From Evansella sp. LMS18 (GTDB lineage Bacteria > Bacillota > Bacilli > Bacillales > Salisediminibacteriaceae), in the NCBI RefSeq assembly GCF_024362785.1, contig NZ_CP093301.1, positions 3,968,001-4,032,000 on the forward strand: DNA of 64,000 nucleotides. The letters run 5' to 3'. Made by a program: the position numbers and the translations under genes. Under the pieces are notes generated by a model. The model saw nothing but the letters and a program-made list of their open reading frames with translations, did no database searches and was not told the DNA's origin. Positions 8,657 to 15,956 of this stretch are shown one piece after another; within the stretch, counting starts at the first letter, position 1, and the number at the start of each line of letters is the position of its first letter.

Positions 8657-8705
8657 GGAGGGTCTATTCTTACCTCCGGGGGACACGGTAGAATAGTCTT
8701 CTTTT
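8657..8705 (+). promoter_or_regulatory. mgtE leader with mutually exclusive hairpins (candidate attenuator)
   Basis: CTATTCT.ACC (8664-8674) pairs with GGTAGAATAG (8687-8696) and is followed by TCTTCTTTT, a terminator-like form. GGAGG (8657-8661) can instead pair with CCTCC (8673-8677), which destroys that stem. The region does not show the conserved M-box magnesium riboswitch core. Confidence 0.45.
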
Positions 8706-8725
8706 AATCGAGGAGGCGGACAAAG

Positions 8726-10084
8726 TTGAGATTGAATCAGGATAACCGGCAAAAATACGAATCTATGATGCGTGATTCCTTGCAGGAAACGGACAGCCAG
8801 CAGTTCAGGGAGTTTTTTCTCGAGTTGCATGTATCTGACCAGGCAGATTTCTTCATGAAGCTGGAAGGAGACTTCAGAAAGTTAGTATACAGCTACTTAA
8901 CTCCGGAAGAATTTGCGGAATTTTTTCACAGGCTGGAACCGGAAGAGCAGGAAATGGCCAGCCAGGAGATGGAAAATGAATATTTATATAGTGTAGTCAA
9001 TAATCTGTATGCAGATGACGCGGCTGATTTTCTGGCCGACCTTAAAGGCAGTAAGGCAATAGAAATTTTGACAGGGATGGACGATAAAGAAGCAGATGAT
9101 GTAAAAGAACTGATGTCCTACGAACCGGAAACAGCCGGAGCGATAATGACTAAAGAGTTCATAAAGGTTTCTTCTGCGGAAAAAGCATCGCAAGTGGTGG
9201 AGAGGCTCCGCCGGGAAGGGCCAGACGCAGAAACAGTTTATTATCTTTATGTGGTCGATGAAGAACATAAACTTGTTGGTGTTGTTTCATTAAGAGACCT
9301 CATCATAGCTGATCCGGATGAAATCATAAAAAATATAATGAGTAGCCGGGTCGTTTCCGTAATGACAAATACTGACCAGGAAGAGGTTGCCGGATTAATC
9401 AGGAAGTATGATTTCCTCGCGGCTCCTGTTGTAACTCATGGAGGTATTCTGGCGGGGATTGTAACAGTGGACGATATCCTCGATGTTATCGAAGAAGAAG
9501 CTACGGAAGATTTCGGTGAAATATCTGCCTCAAAAGGGGCAACTGACGTAAACATCAGTGCTTTTACCGCGGCAAAGCGCCGATCGCCATGGATTATTAT
9601 GCTTATGTTTTTTGGAATGATTACCGCTGGTGTCATCGGACAGTTTGAGGAAACCCTGGAGCAGATTGTTCTTCTGTCTATTTTTATCCCTCTTATTATG
9701 GACTCTGCCGGAAATACCGGTACACAGTCCCTTGCTGTTATGGTACGAGCTTTAGCAACTGGCTCTTTTGCAAAAAAAGGCCTCTGGCATACGATAAGGC
9801 GGGAATTTGGTACAGGAATCATGCTGGGGCTCATATGTGCCGTAACATTGTTACTAATTATTCCTTTCCTTTATGAAAGCTACTTACTTGCATTTATTGT
9901 TGGAGTGTCGCTTTTAATAACTTTAAGTCTGGCGACAATCGTTGGAGCGGTAATTCCAGTTATTATCAACAAACTGAATCTGGATCCGGCAATCGCTTCA
10001 GGACCGTTTATCACTACAATTAATGATATTCTCGGGTTATTAATCTATTTTTCCATAGCAACCGCACTGCTGCAGTATTTATAA
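8726..10084 (+). CDS. mgtE: MgtE-type magnesium channel
   Basis: The 452-residue length is typical of MgtE. Residues ~20-125 form the acidic MgtE N domain (EPEEQEMASQEME). Two CBS domains follow: the first starts at ETAGAIMTKEFI and the second at MTNTDQEEVAGLIRKYD. A charged plug helix precedes five membrane helices containing the PLIMDSAGNTGTQS and DPAIASGPFITTINDILG motifs that line the ion path. It imports Mg2+ down the membrane potential and closes when cytoplasmic Mg2+ is high. The start is TTG with AGGAGG 9 bases upstream. Confidence 0.95.
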   Translation: MRLNQDNRQKYESMMRDSLQETDSQQFREFFLELHVSDQADFFMKLEGDFRKLVYSYLTPEEFAEFFHRLEPEEQEMASQEMENEYLYSVVNNLYADDAADFLADLKGSKAIEILTGMDDKEADDVKELMSYEPETAGAIMTKEFIKVSSAEKASQVVERLRREGPDAETVYYLYVVDEEHKLVGVVSLRDLIIADPDEIIKNIMSSRVVSVMTNTDQEEVAGLIRKYDFLAAPVVTHGGILAGIVTVDDILDVIEEEATEDFGEISASKGATDVNISAFTAAKRRSPWIIMLMFFGMITAGVIGQFEETLEQIVLLSIFIPLIMDSAGNTGTQSLAVMVRALATGSFAKKGLWHTIRREFGTGIMLGLICAVTLLLIIPFLYESYLLAFIVGVSLLITLSLATIVGAVIPVIINKLNLDPAIASGPFITTINDILGLLIYFSIATALLQYL

Positions 10085-10154
10085 AGTGATTTGCAGGAGG
10101 ATTTTAGCGTTACGAGAATCCTAACGGCTGCTAAAAATGATGAGTTTTATGAAA

Positions 10155-10205
10155 TAGCGGAATGAGGATCCGTAGAAAAAGGCAGATCGGATCCTCATTC
10201 CGCTA
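10155..10205. repeat. Dispersed palindromic element, copy 1
   Basis: An 18-base arm TAGCGGAATGAGGATCCG (10155-10172) and its exact inverse (10188-10205) are separated by 15 bases. The right arm is identical over 18 bases to 52008-52025. Confidence 0.8.
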
Positions 10206-10297
10206 AATTGACGAAAAGGGTGTATTAGGAAGGTGTTGTGGTTCCACGTTCCGTTATCAGCATAAATTAAGGTGATTTCAATCGTAAAACAGTGTAA

Positions 10298-10315
10298 TAG
10301 CGGAATCAGGATCCG
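10298..10315 (+). repeat. Single arm of the dispersed palindrome
   Basis: TAGCGGAATCAGGATCCG differs from the arm at 10155 by one base. No partner arm follows. Confidence 0.65.
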
Positions 10316-10489
10316 AAAATAATTACATTCCCTCTACATAACTCAATGAATGCAAACAAAATAGTAAAGTTTTTTTATTTGCGGAGTAGTACCTTTCCAC
10401 AGACAAAACAGAAATAGTGGCATCATCCCCCAAATGGGAGTATTATTTATTATGGTAAGGAAAGCCGGAAAGATACATAGGAGTAAGCT

Positions 10490-10639
10490 ATGAAATTTCC
10501 AAAGAAAACTTTGTGTGGAAAACAAGCATATGGATGGGGCGAAAAGTCCGCCCGCTGGAATCTGCAAGGCGAAATTATATTAATGGTTATATTTGAAAAC
10601 GGTTCCAGAGTCAGTGGACTCTCACTAAATATCTTTTGA
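10490..10639 (+). CDS. Possible 49-residue small protein, uncertain
   Basis: An ATG with AGGAG upstream opens a 49-codon frame beginning MKFPKKTLCGK with a short hydrophobic centre (GEIILMVIFENG). There is no recognisable family and codon evidence is thin. It could be a chance frame within the long intergenic region. Confidence 0.2.
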   Translation: MKFPKKTLCGKQAYGWGEKSARWNLQGEIILMVIFENGSRVSGLSLNIF

Positions 10640-10739
10640 AAAATCAAAAAGGAGGAAAAAAAGAGAGGAATCCAGGCAATGAACTTCCTGAAACGCAACC
10701 CACACATTATTTAACACCCGTACAATTTAAAACTTTCCA

Positions 10740-10768
10740 TTGTAGAACTTTCTGAAATAATGTTAAAT
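10740..10768 (+). promoter_or_regulatory. Probable sigma-A promoter of coaA
   Basis: TTGTAG, a 17-base spacer and TTAAAT lie about 90 bases before the coaA start codon. Confidence 0.4.
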
Positions 10769-10860
10769 TATACATAGCTGAAACAGGCACTCATATTTTA
10801 TTCAACACATATCGCAAAACTATTTACAACAACAAATCTTCAGACTAACAGGAGTTTATT

Positions 10861-11805
10861 ATGACAGCTAAAACTTATTCACCCTATATGTCGTTCACCA
10901 GGAAGGAATGGGCGGATTTCCGCAATAACACCCCGTTGACGATTACAGAGCAGGAAATAGAAAAGCTGCAGGGAATAAATGAGAACATTTCTCTTGATGA
11001 AGTAGAGGATATTTATCTGCCGCTGATCCGCTTTTTATCTTTCACATTGAAAGCGGCGAAACAATTGCATAAGGTAACAGATGAATTTTTTCAGCAGGAA
11101 ACACAAAAGGTTCCATACATAATCGGTGTTGCAGGAAGCGTTGCCGTAGGGAAAAGCACGACATCAAGAATCCTACAGTCATTGCTTGCAGGGCTGCCTG
11201 AAGCGCCGAAAGTAGATCTCGTGACAACGGATGGCTTCCTGTACCCTAATAAAATTCTTAAAGAACGAGGACTCCTTGAAAAAAAGGGTTTTCCTGAAAG
11301 CTATGATATCAAAGGGCTGATCCACTTTTTAACAGAGCTTAAATCTGGGAATGCAAAGGCATACGCACCGGTTTATTCTCATCTTCATTATGATATTATT
11401 CCAGGGGAGTATATTGAAGTTTCCAGGCCAGATATAGTAATTATTGAAGGGATAAATGTTTTGCAGCCGCCAAAACAGGAAGGCAACACGATTCCAAGCC
11501 TTTTCGTTTCGGACTTTTTTGATATATCCATTTATGTGGATGCAGAGGAAAAACATATTTTTAACTGGTATGTAGAGCGGTTTAAGCTGCTGAAAAAAAC
11601 AGCTTTTACACAGCCGGAATCCTATTTTAACCGTTATGCGTCCCTTTCCGACGAGGAAGCGGACAAGGTTGCGGCGGAAATTTGGAATAAAATAAATAAA
11701 AAAAATCTTGACCAAAATATAAATCCTACAAAAAGCAGGGCGGATATTATCATCAAGAAGGGCATGGACCATCGCGTTGATAATATTGAACTGCGGAAAA
11801 TCTGA
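10861..11805 (+). CDS. coaA: Type I pantothenate kinase
   Basis: The 314-residue protein is a full-length prokaryotic PanK-I. The P-loop GVAGSVAVGKST is near residue 97, followed by the VTTDGFLYPN and KGFPESYD motifs that contact pantothenate and ATP, the SHLHYDI segment and the IIEGINVLQ strand. It phosphorylates pantothenate, the first and regulated step of coenzyme A synthesis, in the cytoplasm. ATG start with AGGAG. Many Bacillaceae carry only type III (coaX), so its presence here is a useful genomic marker. Confidence 0.95.
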   Translation: MTAKTYSPYMSFTRKEWADFRNNTPLTITEQEIEKLQGINENISLDEVEDIYLPLIRFLSFTLKAAKQLHKVTDEFFQQETQKVPYIIGVAGSVAVGKSTTSRILQSLLAGLPEAPKVDLVTTDGFLYPNKILKERGLLEKKGFPESYDIKGLIHFLTELKSGNAKAYAPVYSHLHYDIIPGEYIEVSRPDIVIIEGINVLQPPKQEGNTIPSLFVSDFFDISIYVDAEEKHIFNWYVERFKLLKKTAFTQPESYFNRYASLSDEEADKVAAEIWNKINKKNLDQNINPTKSRADIIIKKGMDHRVDNIELRKI

Positions 11806-11816
11806 TTAGTTTTTCT

Positions 11817-11855
11817 CCCTCCTCACGGGAATGCATTTGTTTTCCCGGGGGAGGG
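11817..11855 (+). terminator. GC-rich stem-loop after coaA
   Basis: CCCTCC...CGGGAA pairs with TTCCCG...GGAGGG in two stacked stems. The T run that follows is weak (TAATATTTTG), so termination is likely but not certain. Confidence 0.5.
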
Positions 11856-11922
11856 TAATATTTTGTACAGGATAGCGACTTGCATCTTAAAGTGCAAGCT
11901 TAAGAATGAAAGGGAATTACTT

Positions 11923-13335
11923 ATGAATGCATACCAAAAGAAAATAGTAGCGGCACTTCTGATTGCCACCTTTTTGGCAGCAATCGAAGTGACTGTAATC
12001 AGTACAGCAATGCCGGTAATCACACGGGATCTGGGAGGGCTTGACTTAATAAGCTGGGTTTTCGCCATTTATTTGCTCTCGTATGCAGTAATGACCCCGA
12101 TATTTGGCAAGCTTGCTGATTTATTTGGAAGAAAGAAAATATTTATTACAGGCGCCACCTTATTTCTCATCGGGTCGGTACTTTGCGGGATGTCCCAGTC
12201 CATGGAGCAGCTCATTATGTTCCGGGCTGTCCAGGGAATTGGCGCAGGGGCGTTAATGCCCATGTCGTTCACAATTGTTGGAGATGTGTTCTCCTATGAG
12301 CAGCGGGCAAGGGCTCAGGCGATTATCGGCTCGATCTGGGGGATAGCAGGGATATTCGGTCCGCTTGTTGGCGGTTTCTTTGTGGACTTCCTTACGTGGC
12401 ACTGGATCTTTTTTATGAATATTCCTTTTGGGCTCCTTGCGATGTATTTAATATGGAAGAACCTTGAGGAGAAAATTGAAAAGCGGAAACGTTCCATTGA
12501 TTACGGCGGAGCGATAACATTTATTATTGGTACAGGGGCGCTTTTATACGCTCTCCTCTCAGGCGGCAGTGAGATCGCCTGGAGCGACCCGGCAATGTTT
12601 TATCTGCTGGGGACGGCTGTGGTTTTTCTGGTGATTTTCACAGTGATTCAGCTGAAGGTAAAAGAGCCGATGCTCCCGTTCAGGCTGTTTAAGAACAGGC
12701 ATTTAATGATTGCAAATATTTGCGGCCTTTTGCTTGGGATGATTCTGATTGGCCTGACTGCATACCTGCCGTTGTGGGTCCAGGGAGTTCTGCTTTTGCC
12801 GGCAACTTTTTCAGGGCTTACTTTAATCCCGATGTCTCTCGGCTGGCCTTTAGGGGCTTTCATTAGCGGGAGGCTGCTGTCCAGATTCGGTGCGAAGCCA
12901 ATTACTCTCACTGGAGTTAGTATCATTGCGGCTGGTGCATTGGGTCTTAGTTTTATCTCAGAAGTAACACCGAATGCTGTCCTCATTATTATTATGTTTT
13001 TCACAGGCCTCGGGTTTGGCCTTTCTATGACAATGTTTTCAGTCATTGTCCAGTCCTCTGTTGGCTGGGAAAACAGGGGGACAGCAGCTTCCTCTAATGC
13101 ATTTTTAAGGACACTGGGCCAGACCCTTGGTATTACGGTACTGGGGATGATTTTAAACCAGCACATTGGCGGCCATACGAATAACGGAACAGATGTTGCC
13201 CCTGATCTTCTCGCAGCAGGGCTGCATTCCACGTTTATTGTACTGTTCGTGCTCGCAGTACTTGCAGTCATAGCTACGACGGTGCTTCCGAAAGAGGAAC
13301 CGGAATTTGCCCGGGAACGAGGGGCGGGGGATTAG
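11923..13335 (+). CDS. MFS multidrug exporter, DHA2 (QacA/EmrB) group
   Basis: The 470-residue protein has fourteen predicted membrane helices. The motif LAAIEVTVISTAMP lies in TM1, motif A (GKLADLFGRKK) follows TM2, and the drug:H+ antiporter motif C region GSIWGIAGIFGPLVGG lies in TM5. These identify a proton-coupled 14-TM drug exporter resembling YusP/LmrB-type proteins of Bacillus. The ATG at 11923 has AAAGGGA upstream; a longer in-frame TTG start at 11863 would add a non-hydrophobic extension and is not favoured. No TetR/MarR regulator is adjacent. Confidence 0.85.
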   Translation: MNAYQKKIVAALLIATFLAAIEVTVISTAMPVITRDLGGLDLISWVFAIYLLSYAVMTPIFGKLADLFGRKKIFITGATLFLIGSVLCGMSQSMEQLIMFRAVQGIGAGALMPMSFTIVGDVFSYEQRARAQAIIGSIWGIAGIFGPLVGGFFVDFLTWHWIFFMNIPFGLLAMYLIWKNLEEKIEKRKRSIDYGGAITFIIGTGALLYALLSGGSEIAWSDPAMFYLLGTAVVFLVIFTVIQLKVKEPMLPFRLFKNRHLMIANICGLLLGMILIGLTAYLPLWVQGVLLLPATFSGLTLIPMSLGWPLGAFISGRLLSRFGAKPITLTGVSIIAAGALGLSFISEVTPNAVLIIIMFFTGLGFGLSMTMFSVIVQSSVGWENRGTAASSNAFLRTLGQTLGITVLGMILNQHIGGHTNNGTDVAPDLLAAGLHSTFIVLFVLAVLAVIATTVLPKEEPEFARERGAGD

Positions 13336-13366
13336 GCATTATTGATTTTTGGGGAGGGGAGTTAGT

Positions 13367-13903
13367 ATGGATACGAAATCAGAATTCGATCCTGTAGAAG
13401 AGGTATATAATCAGCGGCTGAGAGGTCCGTTTTTCATCTCCACAACAGATGGGGAACGAACGCACTTCCATAACGGGTGCTGGGTGACACAATGTTCCCA
13501 TGAACCGCCGCAAATGCTCGTTTGTTTTCCAAAAGAAATGGAAGGGGCAGAAATAGTCAGCCGCAGCAGGAAATTCGCCTTAAGTATGACTGCGGAAGAA
13601 CAGGAGCCGCTGATGGACCACTTTTTTGCAGGGAATCAGGATATAGAATCGATGGGAGAAGATGAATTTATTTTCAAAGAAACAGGCTGTCCAATCCTGA
13701 AGAACTCCCAGGCTTATTTTGATTGTGAAGTTTCTCGGATTATTGATAACCGGGATTTTCTGCTCGTCATTGGAGATGTTTTGTCTGCGGGTATCCTCGA
13801 TCGGTCAAAACGAAGCCTCACTGTTAACCATTTGATGGAGCGTGAAGGGGGCGTCCCATCCGACGCGGTCGTTCCATTGATAGGTTTTGATAATAAAAAA
13901 TAG
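13367..13903 (+). CDS. Flavin reductase-like (FMN-binding split barrel) protein
   Basis: The 178-residue protein fits the flavin-reductase-like domain: an N-terminal strand RGPFFISTTDG, an NGCWVTQCSHEPPQMLVCFPK core where FMN sits in this fold, and a late DFLLVIGDVLSAGI strand. Members reduce flavin with NAD(P)H or act as small flavoproteins. The ATG at 13367 follows GGGGAGGGGA by six bases. It lies 31 bases after the DHA2 exporter and may be cotranscribed with it. Confidence 0.75.
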   Translation: MDTKSEFDPVEEVYNQRLRGPFFISTTDGERTHFHNGCWVTQCSHEPPQMLVCFPKEMEGAEIVSRSRKFALSMTAEEQEPLMDHFFAGNQDIESMGEDEFIFKETGCPILKNSQAYFDCEVSRIIDNRDFLLVIGDVLSAGILDRSKRSLTVNHLMEREGGVPSDAVVPLIGFDNKK

Positions 13904-13916
13904 GATTTAGCGTGTA

Positions 13917-13950
13917 ACAACCCGCCATGATGGCGGGTTGTTGTTTATTT
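13917..13950 (+). terminator. Rho-independent terminator
   Basis: AACAACCCGCCA / TGGCGGGTTGTT is a 12-bp perfect stem with a 3-base loop, followed by GTTTATTT. Confidence 0.85.
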
Positions 13951-13979
13951 GTACAGGACTCGTTCGGGTAAATTGTTAT

Positions 13980-14082
13980 ATTGGCGGAAATTTTGTTTTA
14001 GTGGCTAAGTTACAGGTTTTATTGGCGAAAATCGGATTTTATTGGCGAAACACCGTGGTTTATTAGCGATGCGCCAATAAGT
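13980..14082. repeat. 20-21-bp-period repeat array A, downstream side of the NERD gene
   Basis: Five degenerate ATTGGCGAAA-type units start at 13980, 14000, 14021, 14041 and 14062, and the array closes with the inverted unit GCGCCAATAA. A second array of identical spacing lies at 15175-15280. Confidence 0.8.
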
Positions 14083-14099
14083 AATTAGCATCTCCGGTT

Positions 14100-15089
14100 T
14101 CAACTCAATTCTTTTTCTAAGAATTCATCAGATATAGTATATTCTCTTCCCTTATTTATCCCTTCAAAAGGAAGTTCAAGTTTAGCTAATAAGCGTTTGG
14201 CAATATAAATGGACTCCAGTTTTAAAAAGTTCCGCGTTTCCTTATTAGTTATCGTCTGGTTTACAAGAAGACCATAATCCTGGAATGCGGCCAGGTGGGC
14301 AGTGTTAGACATTGTGCCGCACTGAAGGCACAGCCAGCTGCCGTGAATCCTTTTCATAGGGACTTTTTTGCAGCCGGGACAATAAACGCCCTGAATTAAT
14401 TCATTTTGATTAATCTTATAGTTGCTCAGAAGGTCCGGGTTTTCATCTGTATGGTATTTCAGAAGCAGTTTAGAAAGCTTGCGGAGATCTTTAGGAGTTA
14501 AGTGAGGTATATGGCGATTATTCTTTAATTGGTGGATGCGGTTAATTAAATCAGCGCTTTGGACAACTTTTCGCGGAGCATTGGTGCTGCCAGGGCTGCT
14601 TTTTAAAATTGTCTGCTGGTTTGCGTTCACCACAAGTGTCTCTATTGGTAAGGCGGGGAACTTAAATTTTTTTAGCCAGTCTGCGAGCTGGGAAGCCTGG
14701 TGGTTCACTTGAGTGATAGGGTCCTTGAATGCCTGTTCCTCTCCTGCAGAAGAATAGCGAATCATCTGCCTGAACTTTTCATCGAATAAAAGCGTTCCGT
14801 TAATTGTTTTTGTCTCTAAGATAAGGATGAAAGCTGAAGTGAGGAGAAGCGTGTCCATCTGGAAAAAATAAGTGGTGCCTTTTAACCTGATGTGGTGGAG
14901 AATGAGGTAATCCTTTTCAGGGAGGAAGCTGAGATAATAATTTAGAGAGTTTTCTCCCCGGTGGGCCGCGAGGTTAATTGCCATATCTCTTTCAACTGCA
15001 GGATATTGTGGGTGCTGCGGGGGCAGTCTCCTTGCTAAAGCAATGAGTTTCCTTGTTTTTATGGGGAGTTTGCGAGGTTTTATGATCAA
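14100..15089 (-). CDS. NERD-domain protein with C-terminal zinc ribbon
   Basis: The 329-residue protein has a NERD (nuclease-related) domain at residues ~40-150. GENSLNYYL, FQMDTLLL and ILETKTING follow the E...D...ExK spacing of restriction-endonuclease-like nuclease cores. The C-terminal half carries CPGCKK...CLQCG, a four-cysteine zinc ribbon. A DNA-processing or DNA-repair role is possible; no partner is known. It starts with TTG, 8 bases after AGGAGG. It is flanked on both sides by duplicated repeat arrays, which suggests that the gene and its borders moved or duplicated as a unit. Confidence 0.8.
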   Translation of the reverse strand: MIIKPRKLPIKTRKLIALARRLPPQHPQYPAVERDMAINLAAHRGENSLNYYLSFLPEKDYLILHHIRLKGTTYFFQMDTLLLTSAFILILETKTINGTLLFDEKFRQMIRYSSAGEEQAFKDPITQVNHQASQLADWLKKFKFPALPIETLVVNANQQTILKSSPGSTNAPRKVVQSADLINRIHQLKNNRHIPHLTPKDLRKLSKLLLKYHTDENPDLLSNYKINQNELIQGVYCPGCKKVPMKRIHGSWLCLQCGTMSNTAHLAAFQDYGLLVNQTITNKETRNFLKLESIYIAKRLLAKLELPFEGINKGREYTISDEFLEKELS

Positions 15090-15174
15090 GATGTAAGCCT
15101 CCTTTTATTTAGTAGCTATTAAATTCGCTCTTCGTGGTGGAAATCCTTCTTAAAGTATATAGATTTTTTAGCTT

Positions 15175-15280
15175 ATTGGCGAAATCTTTGTTTTATTGGC
15201 TAAGTTTGAGGCTTTATTGGCGAAAATGTGATTTTATTGGCGAAATACCGTACATTATCGGCGATGCGCCAATAAAGCGC
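15175..15280. repeat. 20-21-bp-period repeat array B, upstream side of the NERD gene
   Basis: ATTGGCGAAA-type units start at 15175, 15195, 15216, 15236 and 15257, the same 20/21 spacing as array A and in the same orientation, ending in GCGCCAATAA. By eye the two ~100-bp arrays share about four fifths of their bases. Confidence 0.8.
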
Positions 15281-15379
15281 AAATAAGCCACCAATAACCC
15301 CCCCTAAAAAACCAACTGCAAAGTTATCAAAAAACTGGTACGATATTAATCGGAAGTATATTGTTTAGGAGAGATACTC

Positions 15380-15544
15380 ATGGTCAAAAAAATAAATCAT
15401 TTTATTAATAAAGCAGGCGGTTTTATGGAGTTTGCCTATAGAGAACACAGACTAATTGCGATTGTGTCAGCTGTAATTGTGGTTGCCGTCTTCTTTTTAA
15501 TATCATACAGGTTCGGTTTATTTCTCGGTGGGAGAATCTGGTAA
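15380..15544 (+). CDS. 54-residue single-pass membrane protein
   Basis: An ATG eight bases after AGGAGA opens a 54-codon frame beginning MVKKINHFINKAGG. A basic-amphipathic N-terminus is followed by one clear membrane helix (IVSAVIVVAVFFLIS) and a short FGLFLGGRIW end. No family is recognised. A strong terminator immediately follows, which supports a real gene. Confidence 0.6.
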   Translation: MVKKINHFINKAGGFMEFAYREHRLIAIVSAVIVVAVFFLISYRFGLFLGGRIW

Positions 15545-15548
15545 ATCC

Positions 15549-15602
15549 AAAAAAGCGTGCCAAAGGAAAAGGTCAATCTTCCTTTTCCCCGGCACGCTTT
15601 TT
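15549..15602. terminator. Bidirectional terminator shared by two small genes
   Basis: AAAAAGCGTGCC pairs with GGCACGCTTTTT, with an inner AGGAAAAG / CTTCCTTTTCC stem. It follows the 54-residue gene and overlaps the last codons of the minus-strand 41-residue gene. Confidence 0.85.
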
Positions 15603-15698
15603 CCATAATAAGTACAATCCGATTACAGGTGATAATATTACGAGTCCATAGATGACCCAGTCAGGAACTTCGTTGCTACCCTTTTTAAAACTTCCCAT
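15573..15698 (-). CDS. 41-residue single-pass membrane protein
   Basis: A minus-strand ATG frame encodes a 41-residue protein starting MGSFKKGSNEVPDW, with one membrane helix (VIYGLVILSPVIGLYLLW) and a basic-acidic tail KKRAGEKED. The layout (polar N-terminus, single helix, positive inside) is that of a genuine small membrane protein. A G-rich ribosome site precedes it. Function unknown. Confidence 0.5.
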   Translation of the reverse strand: MGSFKKGSNEVPDWVIYGLVILSPVIGLYLLWKKRAGEKED

Positions 15699-15862
15699 TT
15701 CCACACGCCCCCGCAAGATATTTAGATGCACTGTTGATGTGCACCACAGCATACCTTCCCTTTCTTCAAGTATAATAAGTTTTCCTCAGATTCTCCATAC
15801 TGTTTTTTAAGGCCCATAGTATTATAAAGCCATTGGAACTGAAAAATAATGTAAATTCAGAA

Positions 15863-15891
15863 TTGACGATATTTTTATACAATGATAAATT
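15863..15891 (+). promoter_or_regulatory. Possible sigma-A promoter of the S9 peptidase gene
   Basis: TTGACG, a 17-base spacer and TAAATT lie 66 bases before the start codon. Confidence 0.4.
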
Positions 15892-15956
15892 TGAGGAAAT
15901 GATGTCTTTTATTTTTAAAAATAGCAGTTCGTAAACTCAGGAGAGGATGAAGTCTG

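Larger units (their letters stand above)
10085..10860. other. 776-bp gene-poor intergenic region
   Basis: It holds a small stem ATTTTAGC / GCTAAAAAT (10101-10138), the dispersed palindrome at 10155-10205, a third copy of its arm at 10298-10315, a possible 49-codon frame at 10490-10639 and the coaA promoter. An AAGGAGG at about 10650 has no plausible start codon after it. Confidence 0.6.

Noticed and set aside
8533-8725. M-box magnesium riboswitch before mgtE
   Set aside because: The conserved M-box core sequences are not recognisable; only competing hairpins are seen.
10650-10716. Small gene behind the AAGGAGG at about 10650
   Set aside because: The only nearby ATG gives an 11-codon frame at the wrong spacing.
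12648-13271. 207-codon frame on the minus strand
   Set aside because: It lies wholly inside the DHA2 exporter gene, has no ribosome site and shows no family pattern.
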